IMG/VR virus record: IMGVR_UViG_3300045135_001556
Location: 1-29,319 of that record
Length of the DNA: 29,319 nt
Origin: a virus
Reading direction: 5' to 3' (one strand)
Shown in pieces: positions 1-8,724 of this stretch. The position numbers and the translations under genes were made by a program. Below the pieces are notes generated by a model. It did not search any database and was not told the origin of the DNA. It saw nothing but the letters and a program-made list of their open reading frames with translations. How positions within the stretch are numbered: the stretch's first letter is position 1; the number at the start of each line of letters is the position of its first letter.

Positions 1-1133
1 CTATTATTAACAAATCTAAAAGAATCTATAAAACCTTTTAAATGTTCCTTAGTATCTCCTGCGGTAGCAATACGTCCTATTTCAAAAGCACCGGTAGGGT
101 TGATTGTATAGGTGCTACTAGCGTCAAACTGAACCGCGGAACCGTTGACAAATAAAGCAGTGTTTCCAGTTTCTTTGTTATGAGCAACGGCAACATGAGT
201 AAAAGTATCTGCACTAATAGAGCCACCTTGTATATCTGCTACAACCGAGCCGCTCTCTTTTACTAGCCACTGCATTTTATTATTGGCTAGTCTACTGAGT
301 TTTACAAAATTATTATCATCTGTTCTATGAGAAAAAACTGTATTAGCCTGACTTGCATCTTCAAAACGAGCAAAACATTCAATACAAAAACTACCTTCAT
401 ATTTAAAATCGGCACTGTCCGCAAAACTAATTAAATCACCTGTTCCATCAAAAGAAGCAGAAGAGTTTCCAAATTGTTTCGTGCTACTTAACACAACATC
501 TCCAGTGACGGTGGCTGCTCCACGAGCTTTATCGCTTTCATCTGTAAAATTTGTGTCAAAATTTAGAAGTAAAACTGTATCTTCAAAAGTACCAATACTA
601 ATACCAGCATTACCTAAATTAAGTGCCGTGTTGCCTGTGGTTACTTCAGGAGCAGAATTTATTGCTGGATGAAAATACTGACTAGAAGCTTGTTCTACAC
701 CAGAAACTGTAACTAGTAATTGGTCCGTGCTATTTACATTTTCTTGAAAAGGTAGAGAAAAGTTTTGAGTTACCCCATTAATTGCGTATGTGTTAGCTTG
801 AACTACTGAAGCAGTATTACTATATTCAATATATTTTACTGTTTGAGCGCTCCTAGTAGTTCTAAATCTAGTGGGAACTGTAATAATTTTTAAACTTAAA
901 GAGGAAGCACTAGGAGCAGTCACAAAAGTAACTGTAGCCCCAGAATTGCTAATTGAATAAGTAGAGGTAGCCTGTTCAATACCATCTGCAGTAGCAACTA
1001 CCTCACCAACGTGATCAACAGTATGGGGATGAAGATTAAAGTTAGTGGCACTTCCTGTACTTGAAAAAGTTACAGTGTCAATAGTATCAAAAGCTGTTGT
1101 AGTTATAGTTGCGTCTGTAGGATAAGTAGCCAT
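1..1133 (-). CDS. LamG-domain tail appendage protein (C-terminus outside window)
   Basis: Partial gene: 377 codons are readable from ATG at 1133 to the left edge with no stop. The start shares one base with the tape-measure stop (TAATG), which implies translational coupling. Residues 1-180 are Thr/Ser-rich beta material with two related stretches ending in GIEQATSTY and GVEQASSQY, a style seen in phage fibre N-termini. From about residue 186 a concanavalin A/LamG-type jelly roll begins: VLLLNFD, KQFGNSSASFDGTGD, then CIECFARF, THVAVAHNK and KGFIDSFRF in the usual order. LamG domains bind glycans or proteins. A gene directly after the tape measure usually encodes a distal tail or tip component, so host-surface binding is inferred. 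The domain is related in motif order to the insert in the connector at 10002-11315. Confidence 0.8.
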   Translation of the reverse strand, partial: MATYPTDATITTTAFDTIDTVTFSSTGSATNFNLHPHTVDHVGEVVATADGIEQATSTYSISNSGATVTFVTAPSASSLSLKIITVPTRFRTTRSAQTVKYIEYSNTASVVQANTYAINGVTQNFSLPFQENVNSTDQLLVTVSGVEQASSQYFHPAINSAPEVTTGNTALNLGNAGISIGTFEDTVLLLNFDTNFTDESDKARGAATVTGDVVLSSTKQFGNSSASFDGTGDLISFADSADFKYEGSFCIECFARFEDASQANTVFSHRTDDNNFVKLSRLANNKMQWLVKESGSVVADIQGGSISADTFTHVAVAHNKETGNTALFVNGSAVQFDASSTYTINPTGAFEIGRIATAGDTKEHLKGFIDSFRFVNN

Positions 1134-4100
1134 TATGATAAGTTTCCTCTAATTGATCTTCTAATTGGTCCGTTATTTTGCATATCTCTAGTAACAATGT
1201 CTACAATAATAGCTTCTGGAGTAACTTGGACATTTGGTTTACCTTCTGATTCTTGTGGGGTTCCTTGGTTATTCATGTTAACCACTACATTAGGACTATT
1301 AGGCATGGTCCCATGAGCATTCATTGCATTTAGGGCGGGACCACCAATTACTTTTGCCATTGGTTTGCGAACTACAAACTCACCTGGCTCTAACATGGCA
1401 GGCACTCTATCTCTTAACATCCCACCAGCGGCCATTTGTCTAACTGAACCACCGCTGGCCGCCGTTAAGCCCACAATACCGGCGCCCATAGCGCTGCCGC
1501 CGCCTCCACCAAAAATACCACTAAAGAAGTCTCCAACACCTCCTATAATACTTTTACCAAATCCTAATATAGTGCTAAAGAAACCTCCTCCTCCGCTTCC
1601 GCCTCCGAGGGAACCAAGACCTTGGAATAAACTTCCAACGAAATCAAACACTCCTTTTCCTGCGTCTAACAAGGCGTTTCCAAAATCACCTAAGACAGTC
1701 CCAACTTTACTAAACATTTGTTCCAAAAAGTTTCCGCCTGTGTCTGTAGACGTTCCTAATTTATCAACGTCAAGAGCGGCATCGTCACATGAGTTTTTCA
1801 ATTTTTGAACAGGGTCTGTAATACCTGTTGGGCTAGCACCCATCACTACTCTCATAGCAGTTCCGTCAGGTGTTAATGCGTTTTCAATCTTTTTCTCTGG
1901 TCCAAATCCAAAAAGTCCTAGCACTTCTTCATTGATAAAGTTTTCTACAGGTTTAACTACCATTCTATCAAATATTTTTCCTTGAATGTCTTTTGCAATA
2001 TTTAAAAAGGTATCTTTAAATCCTTGTTTAAAGTTCTCCATTGTTAGAGTGCCTTCTATCATAGCCTCGTTTAAGTCTCGTAATCCTTGCGCAACTCCGC
2101 CAGATAAAGAAGAAGCAACATCTTTAGCAATTTGTAACATTTCATTATCTGCATCTCTAAATTTAGCGGCTAAGTTTGACGTACTGAGTCCTGCTTCTTT
2201 TAACTCATTATCTAATTTTTGAAGCTCAGTGGCTGTAATAGTTGTGTTATTTGTTATTTTCTGAATTATATCATTGAGAGCTTCTTGTGCTTTAAGACGT
2301 GCGTCAGCTTGAGCAGCGTTTCTTTTACCACCAACATTTTCTTCTTGTAATCTAGCAATCTCGTTTGATTGATTTTTAATATTAGTAAGAAGTTGAATAA
2401 GTCCCCCACGTCTGCTACCAAGCGCACCCATTATATCTTCTATTTCTTTTGAAACACCTCCCATTTGTTGGTCCATCCTAAACTTTCTTTCTTCTTCAAC
2501 AGTACGACGACGACTACCGAAATCGAAGTGCTCAAAGCCAGTAAATTTATCTTCTCCTTCCAACATAAGTTGTCTTTCAATTCTGTCAGCTGCCAGAATA
2601 CGGGCTAATCCTTCAACATGATTTTTAAAACCGTTCAACTGTTCGTCAAGCAACTTTACTTGTGCCTTAGTTTGTTCTATCTGTAACTCTCGGGTTGCTT
2701 TATCAGAGGCAATTTTTGCATCATCAAGTTTTTTCTGTGCTGCAAACCTTTTTGCTATTAAACCACCACTTTGATCCATAGGAGATTGACTAAATAATTG
2801 ATTCTGTAGCTCTTTCTTTTGTCTCTCTAAAGAAGCTTTTTCTAGTTTTGCTCTTTCTCGGATGGTTTCTTTTTGAGCTTCTATTGACTTTGCTAAAGCT
2901 GCTAAGTCATCTCTAGCTATTCTAAGTTCTAATGCTCTTTGTTTTTGAGGACTTAATAAATCACCAAATTCTTCAGCGATATCCGTTGCTCTCTGATTTC
3001 TGGCTTGTCTATCCAAATCAGCCCCTTCTGCTTTTGCTTTTGCCAAAGCTTTTTCAACGTCAAGTCTTTTTAAACTATTGCTAAGAGTTTTTTGTTCAGT
3101 TTTAAGTGCTTGCTCACTTAGTTTAAGTGCTCGGTCTGCTGCTTGTAAAGCGTTTTGTTGTTTTAAAAGAGTAATTTGATTTTTATAGGATAAAGTTTGT
3201 TTATCTAAACTATCTTTTAGTTTGTCACTTTGTTCTACAATAGCTTGGAATTGTCCAACAATAGCTAGTTCTGCATCTCTAGCTAAAGCGGCTCTTTGTT
3301 TCTCAACCTCTGTAAGGTCTCTGCCTATATCTAAGCGACCTCTTTCAACATCTAAAAACTTTTTACCTTCAGTAAATGCGCGTTGTAATGCAACTAGTTG
3401 AGCAGCTGACTGTTCTTTTTTACTCGTTGCTATTCTAAACTCTCCCTTTTCGTTCAAAATATTCATTTTACTAAGATCAGAAGCAGCTTTAATTTGGGCA
3501 GAAAAAGTTTCTCGTATTTGCTTTCTTGTTCTTAGAATTGCAAGCTGCACCTCTGCATTTCTATTTAAATTATCTAAATCTTGTTCAAGTAAAAAGGCTG
3601 TTTTTGTGGACTCAAAATTACCTTCTTTCTTTAATTTATTAATTTTAGCTAGTATTGCTCCACGCTTTTGTTCAAGTTGTTCTATAGTAGCTGTCCCACT
3701 ACGTAACGCTTCTAAAAAGTTAACTTGAAGTTGTTGAGATTGTAAAATGCTTAATTGAGCTTTATCTTTTTTGTCCATCAATTCTCTTTCTTCTTTTGAC
3801 TTCTTATTGAATTCTTGCTGTGAGTGAAATTTTGCTCCTAATCTTTGTAGAGCGAGGTCTTCATTTTCGAGTATCTCATTTTTAACTCGCAATTCTCCCT
3901 TACTTGTTTCTAAAACTTTTTCTGCTGCTTTTAAAGTCATACCTCCAGCTTCAGCAAACAACTGTTGTCCACGTAAACTTCCACTAGTTCTTTCTGCGAA
4001 TTTTGGTGCAAGTTTTTCTAAAGCTGCCCTCAACTCAGGATTAGTATCCAAATTTACCTTCAGTTGTTCAGCCATAGCTTCAACAAAAGCGTCTGCAGAA

Positions 4101-5947
4101 GCAAAACCTGAACCTTGGGCAGCTGTTACAACAGTTTTAAGAGCACTTTCAATATCAGATTTATCAATGGTTAGCTTCTTTGAGTAAGAAGCCAGCCCGC
4201 GTTGCGTTTTGATTATTTCTCTTTCAATCTGCACAATTCTGTTATTAATATTTCTTTTCTGCATCGAATTTAACTCTTCATAAAGAAGCCTCTCCTGATG
4301 CACTGCTATTTTTCTACGTTTTTCACCTATCGTCTTTTCAGCTGCCTCGACAATGACTGGGTTTATTCTTGATTTTGCCTCAAATTTAGCATCAGCTTCT
4401 ATGCCTGTGTCAAGAGCATCAAAAGCGTCTTTTGCTTGCGTTGCTTCTTTTGTGACATTTAAAAGTTCTTTGAAAAATCTAACTGCTGCTCCAATTTTTT
4501 CAACAACAGGGTCTAACCAACCAAAAGCGTCTAATACAGTAGAACCAATAGCAACGATCATGGATAAATAGCTAATAATTAAACTAAGCCAAGAAAGTGC
4601 TCCAAGAGCTATTTTACCAGCAAAACCGATAGCCCTACCTAGTCCTATTGCTGCTCTTCCTGCATTTCTAGCTATGAAACCGAAAGCATTTAGCCTAGTA
4701 TTAGCAGCGGCTTGAGCTTGTTCAAGCTGCGCAATTCTTCTAGTAAGTCTTCCGTCTTCTCTTGCTAATGCTTTTGCAGCCATGCCTGAGTTTTGTAAAG
4801 CCTTTTGTTCTTGTTTCAGGCTTTTTATTTCTTGTCTTAATATTGCATCATATCTACGCGTTTCAGCAGTAGTTATTTCTTGCGCTCTAGCTTTTTGAGT
4901 TAAAGTTTTAAACTCTTGTTCGTTTGCGGCAGAAACCCTAGCAACATTTAAGTTAACTCCTTTTAATCCTTCAACAAACTGTGCATTAGCGACTGCAGCT
5001 CTTTTTTGGCTACCAATAGAGTCTTGAACATTATCTGCAAAACTTCTAACACCTGCGTTGAATCCTGATATTTTTGTAGTGGCTTCTCTTAAAGCTGTTC
5101 CAAAAACTGTTTTAATCAAAACACCCATCACACCAATCGCAGCAATAGGAGAAGTTAATGCTTCTGCAAGAGGTGCGAGTGCTCTAGCTATTATTCCACC
5201 AATATTGGTGGCTAGATTACTAACTGTAGCTGCTAATTTTTCAAGGGATTGGGCGGCGGTATCCGCTTCGACATCAATATCTTTATACTTTCTTGCACCT
5301 TCTTCTGAAACTGCATTAGCAAAAGCTTGTCTCTTTTCAAATCGGGATAATTGACTTGCGACTTTACCTACAGAGGCAGCGTAAGCTTCTGCGGCAGGTT
5401 CAATTCTAGTAAAAATACCTAATTCGTCTAAAAGTTCTGGTTCTAACTTAACAGCACCTCGAACAAGGCGTTGGAAAGAATCTGTTAAGTCTCTACCTAA
5501 TGCTCTAGAAGCTCTCATAGCAACATCAGTAAAACCTTCTAATTGTTCAGTGCTAAATCCTGAAGATAGGGCTAAGTTAGCAAGTTCAGCTGATTGAACT
5601 AGTGATAGTTGCCCTTTAGTGATTCTTTGAATCATATCTAACACTTCAGGCCCGCTTTCTCCAACAGCACTAGCTAGAGCATTAACACCTGCAAGAGTTT
5701 GTTCAGCTCTTGCTGCTCTGTTCAAAGCATCAAAAGCGGCAGAAAGAGCAAAGATAGTAGCAGCCGCTCCTGCATACGCAGAAACAAGTCCGCCCAAACC
5801 TGATGCTTGAGCAGAGAATTGACGACCTGCAGAAGCACTTGCCTGTCCAAGACGAGTTTGTTGGCGGCCAATAGATTCCATTTCTTTGGCTGCTTTTTTG
5901 CTCCCTGTAGTCTCGACTGCAATTTGTACTTTGGTTTTTTTTGCCAT
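1133..5947 (-). CDS. Tail length tape measure protein
   Basis: At 1604 residues it is the longest gene in the window and follows the chaperone pair, the canonical place for a tape measure. It sets tail length inside the tube and assists DNA passage. The N-terminus (KTKVQIAVETTGSKKAAKEM) is the typical start of tape-measure proteins. An early Ala-rich region is followed by a hydrophobic segment near residues 440-475. Long Lys/Glu/Gln-rich coiled coils fill most of 350-1250. A Gly-rich hydrophobic stretch near 1445-1490 precedes a C-terminal block containing LEPGEFVVRK, which recurs at the end of many tape measures. It overlaps the chaperone ORF by one base (TAATG). No lysozyme or peptidase motif was recognised. 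A tail very roughly 240 nm long would follow from about 1.5 angstrom per residue; this is an estimate only. Confidence 0.93.
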   Translation of the reverse strand: MAKKTKVQIAVETTGSKKAAKEMESIGRQQTRLGQASASAGRQFSAQASGLGGLVSAYAGAAATIFALSAAFDALNRAARAEQTLAGVNALASAVGESGPEVLDMIQRITKGQLSLVQSAELANLALSSGFSTEQLEGFTDVAMRASRALGRDLTDSFQRLVRGAVKLEPELLDELGIFTRIEPAAEAYAASVGKVASQLSRFEKRQAFANAVSEEGARKYKDIDVEADTAAQSLEKLAATVSNLATNIGGIIARALAPLAEALTSPIAAIGVMGVLIKTVFGTALREATTKISGFNAGVRSFADNVQDSIGSQKRAAVANAQFVEGLKGVNLNVARVSAANEQEFKTLTQKARAQEITTAETRRYDAILRQEIKSLKQEQKALQNSGMAAKALAREDGRLTRRIAQLEQAQAAANTRLNAFGFIARNAGRAAIGLGRAIGFAGKIALGALSWLSLIISYLSMIVAIGSTVLDAFGWLDPVVEKIGAAVRFFKELLNVTKEATQAKDAFDALDTGIEADAKFEAKSRINPVIVEAAEKTIGEKRRKIAVHQERLLYEELNSMQKRNINNRIVQIEREIIKTQRGLASYSKKLTIDKSDIESALKTVVTAAQGSGFASADAFVEAMAEQLKVNLDTNPELRAALEKLAPKFAERTSGSLRGQQLFAEAGGMTLKAAEKVLETSKGELRVKNEILENEDLALQRLGAKFHSQQEFNKKSKEERELMDKKDKAQLSILQSQQLQVNFLEALRSGTATIEQLEQKRGAILAKINKLKKEGNFESTKTAFLLEQDLDNLNRNAEVQLAILRTRKQIRETFSAQIKAASDLSKMNILNEKGEFRIATSKKEQSAAQLVALQRAFTEGKKFLDVERGRLDIGRDLTEVEKQRAALARDAELAIVGQFQAIVEQSDKLKDSLDKQTLSYKNQITLLKQQNALQAADRALKLSEQALKTEQKTLSNSLKRLDVEKALAKAKAEGADLDRQARNQRATDIAEEFGDLLSPQKQRALELRIARDDLAALAKSIEAQKETIRERAKLEKASLERQKKELQNQLFSQSPMDQSGGLIAKRFAAQKKLDDAKIASDKATRELQIEQTKAQVKLLDEQLNGFKNHVEGLARILAADRIERQLMLEGEDKFTGFEHFDFGSRRRTVEEERKFRMDQQMGGVSKEIEDIMGALGSRRGGLIQLLTNIKNQSNEIARLQEENVGGKRNAAQADARLKAQEALNDIIQKITNNTTITATELQKLDNELKEAGLSTSNLAAKFRDADNEMLQIAKDVASSLSGGVAQGLRDLNEAMIEGTLTMENFKQGFKDTFLNIAKDIQGKIFDRMVVKPVENFINEEVLGLFGFGPEKKIENALTPDGTAMRVVMGASPTGITDPVQKLKNSCDDAALDVDKLGTSTDTGGNFLEQMFSKVGTVLGDFGNALLDAGKGVFDFVGSLFQGLGSLGGGSGGGGFFSTILGFGKSIIGGVGDFFSGIFGGGGGSAMGAGIVGLTAASGGSVRQMAAGGMLRDRVPAMLEPGEFVVRKPMAKVIGGPALNAMNAHGTMPNSPNVVVNMNNQGTPQESEGKPNVQVTPEAIIVDIVTRDMQNNGPIRRSIRGNLS

Positions 5948-6261
5948 TAACTTTTTCTCGCTTGTTGAGTTTTGCGTTGTTGCTCGTAGAATTTAGAAGC
6001 TTCTGCTATAATGTGCAAAAGCAAATTAAAGGCTTCTCTATTGCCTTCAATTCCGTAAAGTTCCATAATATCACCAAGACCAGAAAAATCTTTTCCTAAC
6101 CAAACTCCAGCCATACCCTCTACTTTATCTGGTAAGACTTGAAATAAAGTCATAGCAATTTGTGCTTCATAAGACAAATCTTTTGGTTCCAGCGGCATCT
6201 CATCCGGGTCAGGTTCCCAACCCATTTGTTCACACATTAAGAGATACTGCTCTTGGCTCAT
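5947..6261 (-). CDS. Tail assembly chaperone, downstream ORF (gpT-like, made by -1 frameshift)
   Basis: The 104-codon ORF is acidic in its first half and ends in a basic, Gln-rich tail. Position and size match the second half of the lambda G/GT chaperone system, whose fusion form helps load the tape measure with tube subunits. Its ATG is the codon immediately after a G GGG GGA slippery heptamer, in the -1 frame relative to the upstream ORF. A -1 slip would therefore join the whole ORF to the upstream protein, giving a fusion of about 260 residues. Independent initiation at the overlapping ATGA is the alternative. MGWEPDPDEMP and LSYEAQIAM are visible landmarks but carry no known catalytic function. 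The family assignment rests on context and the frameshift signal rather than on recognised sequence. Confidence 0.75.
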   Translation of the reverse strand: MSQEQYLLMCEQMGWEPDPDEMPLEPKDLSYEAQIAMTLFQVLPDKVEGMAGVWLGKDFSGLGDIMELYGIEGNREAFNLLLHIIAEASKFYEQQRKTQQARKS

Positions 6262-6728
6262 CCCCCCGCTTTGGAACTGGTGCTGGAGGTACTTGGTGAG
6301 TTTTTTTCGTCAGTCTCTCTTTTAGTAATAGAAAACTGCTCAAACTCATTCATAGTATCAGTAATAAATTGGTCAAAAATAGTAGAATTAGTTACCAAGT
6401 CGCGGGCTTCTTCTACAGAATATTCAATATCTTCTTCTGAATCCATTGAACTGATATCAACTGGTAAGAGCATTGGAAGATGCTTAACTTTAAGACCTTT
6501 CCAGTCTTTAATTGCTTTTTCTGTATAAGCTGCTAAAAACTTATCATTATCAATTTCTTCTTCTCTCTGACGAGTTCTTTTATTAAATTTAAAAGTTAGG
6601 CTCTGATTTCTAATTTTAACCAAATCCTCTCTATTTAAATATACTAAACTAATGATGAATCCTTCAATATCTGGGAATTCAACGTCGACAACTGTTTCAG
6701 TTGCCATTAGGGATGCGATCTTACTCAT
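6258..6728 (-). CDS. Tail assembly chaperone, upstream ORF (gpG-like)
   Basis: The 156-residue protein lies between the tube gene and the tape measure, where the lambda gpG homologue is expected. It is acidic with a central IDNDKFLAAYTEKAIKDWKG segment, followed by a low-complexity Ser/Thr end (SPSTSSTSSKAGG) that spans the slippery site. The zero-frame stop TGA at 6258-6260 comes right after the heptamer, so normal termination yields this short form and a -1 slip yields the longer fusion. An AGGAG-type ribosome-binding site sits just before ATG 6728. A downstream in-frame Met at residue 8 is possible but has no better signal. A promoter-like sequence lies directly upstream. Confidence 0.8.
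   Translation of the reverse strand: MSKIASLMATETVVDVEFPDIEGFIISLVYLNREDLVKIRNQSLTFKFNKRTRQREEEIDNDKFLAAYTEKAIKDWKGLKVKHLPMLLPVDISSMDSEEDIEYSVEEARDLVTNSTIFDQFITDTMNEFEQFSITKRETDEKNSPSTSSTSSKAGG
6261..6267 (-). promoter_or_regulatory. -1 programmed frameshift slippery heptamer
   Basis: On the minus strand the zero-frame codons read GCG GGG GGA TGA, so the heptamer G GGG GGA fits X XXY YYZ exactly. After a -1 slip both tRNAs re-pair with GGG, and the next codon is ATG of the downstream ORF at 6261. The zero-frame stop follows immediately, as often seen at pause-assisted frameshift sites. A -1 shift in the tail chaperone pair is conserved in long-tailed phages. No clear downstream pseudoknot was worked out. 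Confidence 0.75.
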
Positions 6729-6745
6729 TTTCCCCTCTCCTTTCT

Positions 6746-6774
6746 ATAATAAAAAGGGTGTTCACCGATTTCAA
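6746..6774 (-). promoter_or_regulatory. Sigma70-like promoter before tail chaperone genes
   Basis: Reading the minus strand, TTGAAA (6774-6769) is separated by 17 bases from TATTAT (6751-6746); each matches the consensus at five of six positions. Initiation would fall near 6739, immediately before or within the ribosome-binding site of the chaperone gene at 6728. It overlaps the 3' arm and T-run of the hairpin at 6751-6828. It could be fortuitous in AT-rich DNA. Confidence 0.45.
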
Positions 6775-6828
6775 CTTGAGTTCAGCCGAGGGGAAAAGCT
6801 AAACACATTGTTAACACGATGAACACCC
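6751..6828 (-). terminator. Terminator-like hairpin after tube protein gene
   Basis: GGGTGTTCA (minus strand 6828-6820) pairs perfectly with TGAACACCC (6764-6756), followed by TTTTT and an AT-rich run. The 55-base loop is long for a simple intrinsic terminator but contains smaller dyads, including TGTTAACA. The position after the highly expressed tube gene and before the chaperones suits partial termination. Confidence 0.5.
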
Positions 6829-6869
6829 ACATGAAATTTTATTTTAGTTACCCCTCTATAACTAAACTG

Positions 6870-8171
6870 TTATGCTGCTTCAACAACAAATGTTACGTTG
6901 GCACCATCACCCTTTTGGGCAGTTGTTTCTTGTGCCAAAAACTCAGCAGTAATACCAACAACGTCTTCAATTGTGTGTGTTGGGAAACTAAACTGAGTTG
7001 CCTGCATATCAATCGCAAAATAAGGAGCTGTGGTACCACCAATTTTAAGGTTGGCTTGAGTTCCTTGAGCGATTGAAGTTGAGGTATTTGCAACAATATC
7101 TCGTAAGAATGAAGCAGAGTTATCACTTGCTGTCGCGCCACTTCTTAGATAAGCACTAATTGACCCTGAAATTGTTTGCACACCTGTAAACTGCGAAATT
7201 GGTGAGTTAAGGCTTGCAAGTTCTTCTGGTGTTAAGTAAGTCATATTATTGTTAACATCAAAAGTTAGTCCTGTAACAGGGAATGTATAGCTTGCAGTAT
7301 CTCCGCTTGCTGTATCTGTAATGTCGATAGTTGATAGCCGGTTCTGAATAAATTCAGCACTAGTAGAAGCGGCTGCAACGTTATAAGAGTTCCAAGGATG
7401 ATACTTACTATTATTTACTGTATCACCATCAGTTTTATAGATAGTTATTGTAGATCCGCCAGCAGCTTCTGTACCATTATTTAGAGTACCACCAAAAACG
7501 TTAATAGCAACATCTCTAGGTGATCCTGTAAGTTCTACAAGGTTGGTAGCAAAACCAGTCCAAGTAGTAGTAGCGATTCCGTCAATAGCAGCGTCAATTG
7601 ATGCTTGGTTAACAGCAGCGTTAGCTAACTGATAAACAACGTTATCAACTTTCATATATAAATGTGCTTCAGTAGCGACTGCAAAGTTTGGATTACAAGC
7701 AGCAACGTTAGCAGTAGCCGCACGGTTGCGGTTTTCCCACTTAGCAATGGACGTATCTGCGGTGCCTTGCCAAGCGCTTTGCATTTTAGTTCCATCAGCA
7801 GGAGCAGTTGCGCTAAGCAGTGCTTGCCATAAGAACCAGTCTGCAACAGGAGTAACATTACCGTTTTCAAGTAAGTTAGTTGCAGTTGTACCTAAAGGTG
7901 AAGTGGCTCGTGTGGGTTTCAAATATGCCTGGAAGTTCCAGTCAACTGGGTTAATAGCTGTATTGAACCTCTGTTGAGAACGATCAGGTGATGTACCACT
8001 TTCGAGCGATGTGATGTCTTGAGTTGCCGCTGATTGACTAAATGCATATCCTGCAAGTACTTCAACCTGCCAAGTATTGGCGGGACTCATTGCAGTAGCG
8101 GCAGCGCCACCATTGATATCAACGGTGGAGTAGAAAATTTTTGTATTTCTTTGTAAGTTAAGCGATGCCAT
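6870..8171 (-). CDS. Major tail (tube) protein
   Basis: The 433-residue protein polymerises, by inference, into the tail tube. It sits between the tail-terminator gene and the chaperone pair, the standard location. The sequence is Thr/Ser/Ala/Asn-rich with predicted beta character throughout and no signal peptide. The stretch TGVQTISGSISAYL and the C-terminal FSFPTHTIEDVVGITAEF resemble the beta-sandwich framework of tube proteins. A strong ribosome-binding site (AAAGGAGC) stands before ATG 8171, and a terminator-like hairpin follows the stop, as expected for an abundant structural protein. It is longer than the roughly 150-250 residues of lambda-like tube proteins, so one or more extra surface domains are likely in the middle (about 90-260). 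Confidence 0.78.
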   Translation of the reverse strand: MASLNLQRNTKIFYSTVDINGGAAATAMSPANTWQVEVLAGYAFSQSAATQDITSLESGTSPDRSQQRFNTAINPVDWNFQAYLKPTRATSPLGTTATNLLENGNVTPVADWFLWQALLSATAPADGTKMQSAWQGTADTSIAKWENRNRAATANVAACNPNFAVATEAHLYMKVDNVVYQLANAAVNQASIDAAIDGIATTTWTGFATNLVELTGSPRDVAINVFGGTLNNGTEAAGGSTITIYKTDGDTVNNSKYHPWNSYNVAAASTSAEFIQNRLSTIDITDTASGDTASYTFPVTGLTFDVNNNMTYLTPEELASLNSPISQFTGVQTISGSISAYLRSGATASDNSASFLRDIVANTSTSIAQGTQANLKIGGTTAPYFAIDMQATQFSFPTHTIEDVVGITAEFLAQETTAQKGDGANVTFVVEAA

Positions 8172-8185
8172 TTCTTAAAGCTCCT

Positions 8186-8638
8186 TTAATCTTCTATTTC
8201 ATATCCAACGTTTATAAAGACTTCTCCAAGACCAAATGGTTCTATGAGTCCTTCGTCTGTTGAAATATTTGATATGTTAAATTGTAGTATTCCTTTATCA
8301 GATTGACTTGATATGCCATATATAACATGTTCCACGTCGTCTATCAAATTTTCTAGACCGTCTTGCGCCTCTTCTTGTTTTATATAACATCTAATAACTA
8401 TAGGAAGATTAGCTAAAGTAAATCCTTGAGTCTGATAATCTCTGGTTTCTGCTCCTGCACTTAAATATAAGGCAGGAAAATCGTTTACTTCGTCAATAAA
8501 TTTTAGCTGTCTAAAAACATTATTTGCTAAATCAAAGTTATAAGTGTAGGAGTCGTCAAAAGTTGAAGAGTCACCATTAATTTTTTTTAATTCTGTGACA
8601 AGGAAATTTACAATATCTCTTCTTCGACTGTTTGCCAT
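8186..8638 (-). CDS. Tail terminator-like protein, copy 1
   Basis: The 150-residue protein starts MANSRRRDIVNFLV. This ATG (8638) has an AAGGA site upstream; an 18-residue extension from TTG 8692 is possible but lacks one. Its place just before the tube gene and its size fit a tail terminator/completion protein, which caps the finished tube and joins it to the head. Recognisable blocks are FLVTELKKING, NNVFRQLKFIDEVNDFP, VIRCYIKQE and STDEGLIEPFG. All of these recur in the protein at 27487-27960, showing that the two genes are paralogues. The functional call is inferred from position; the paralogy is seen directly. Confidence 0.72.
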   Translation of the reverse strand: MANSRRRDIVNFLVTELKKINGDSSTFDDSYTYNFDLANNVFRQLKFIDEVNDFPALYLSAGAETRDYQTQGFTLANLPIVIRCYIKQEEAQDGLENLIDDVEHVIYGISSQSDKGILQFNISNISTDEGLIEPFGLGEVFINVGYEIED

Positions 8639-8724
8639 TAATTTTTTCCTTAGCCTATATAGAAGTATAGCAGACCATTTTCTTGTCTGCAATCTATAAA
8701 TTTTTACATCTAATAAATATCTAT

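Noticed and set aside
1365-1808. Pro-rich plus-strand ORF opposite the tape measure C-terminus
   Set aside because: Its Pro-rich sequence is the antisense of the Gly-rich tape-measure segment; it has no ribosome-binding site and no independent gap.
8639-8692. N-terminal extension of the first tail-terminator-like gene from TTG 8692
   Set aside because: The paralogue lacks the extra residues and ATG 8638 has the better ribosome-binding site.
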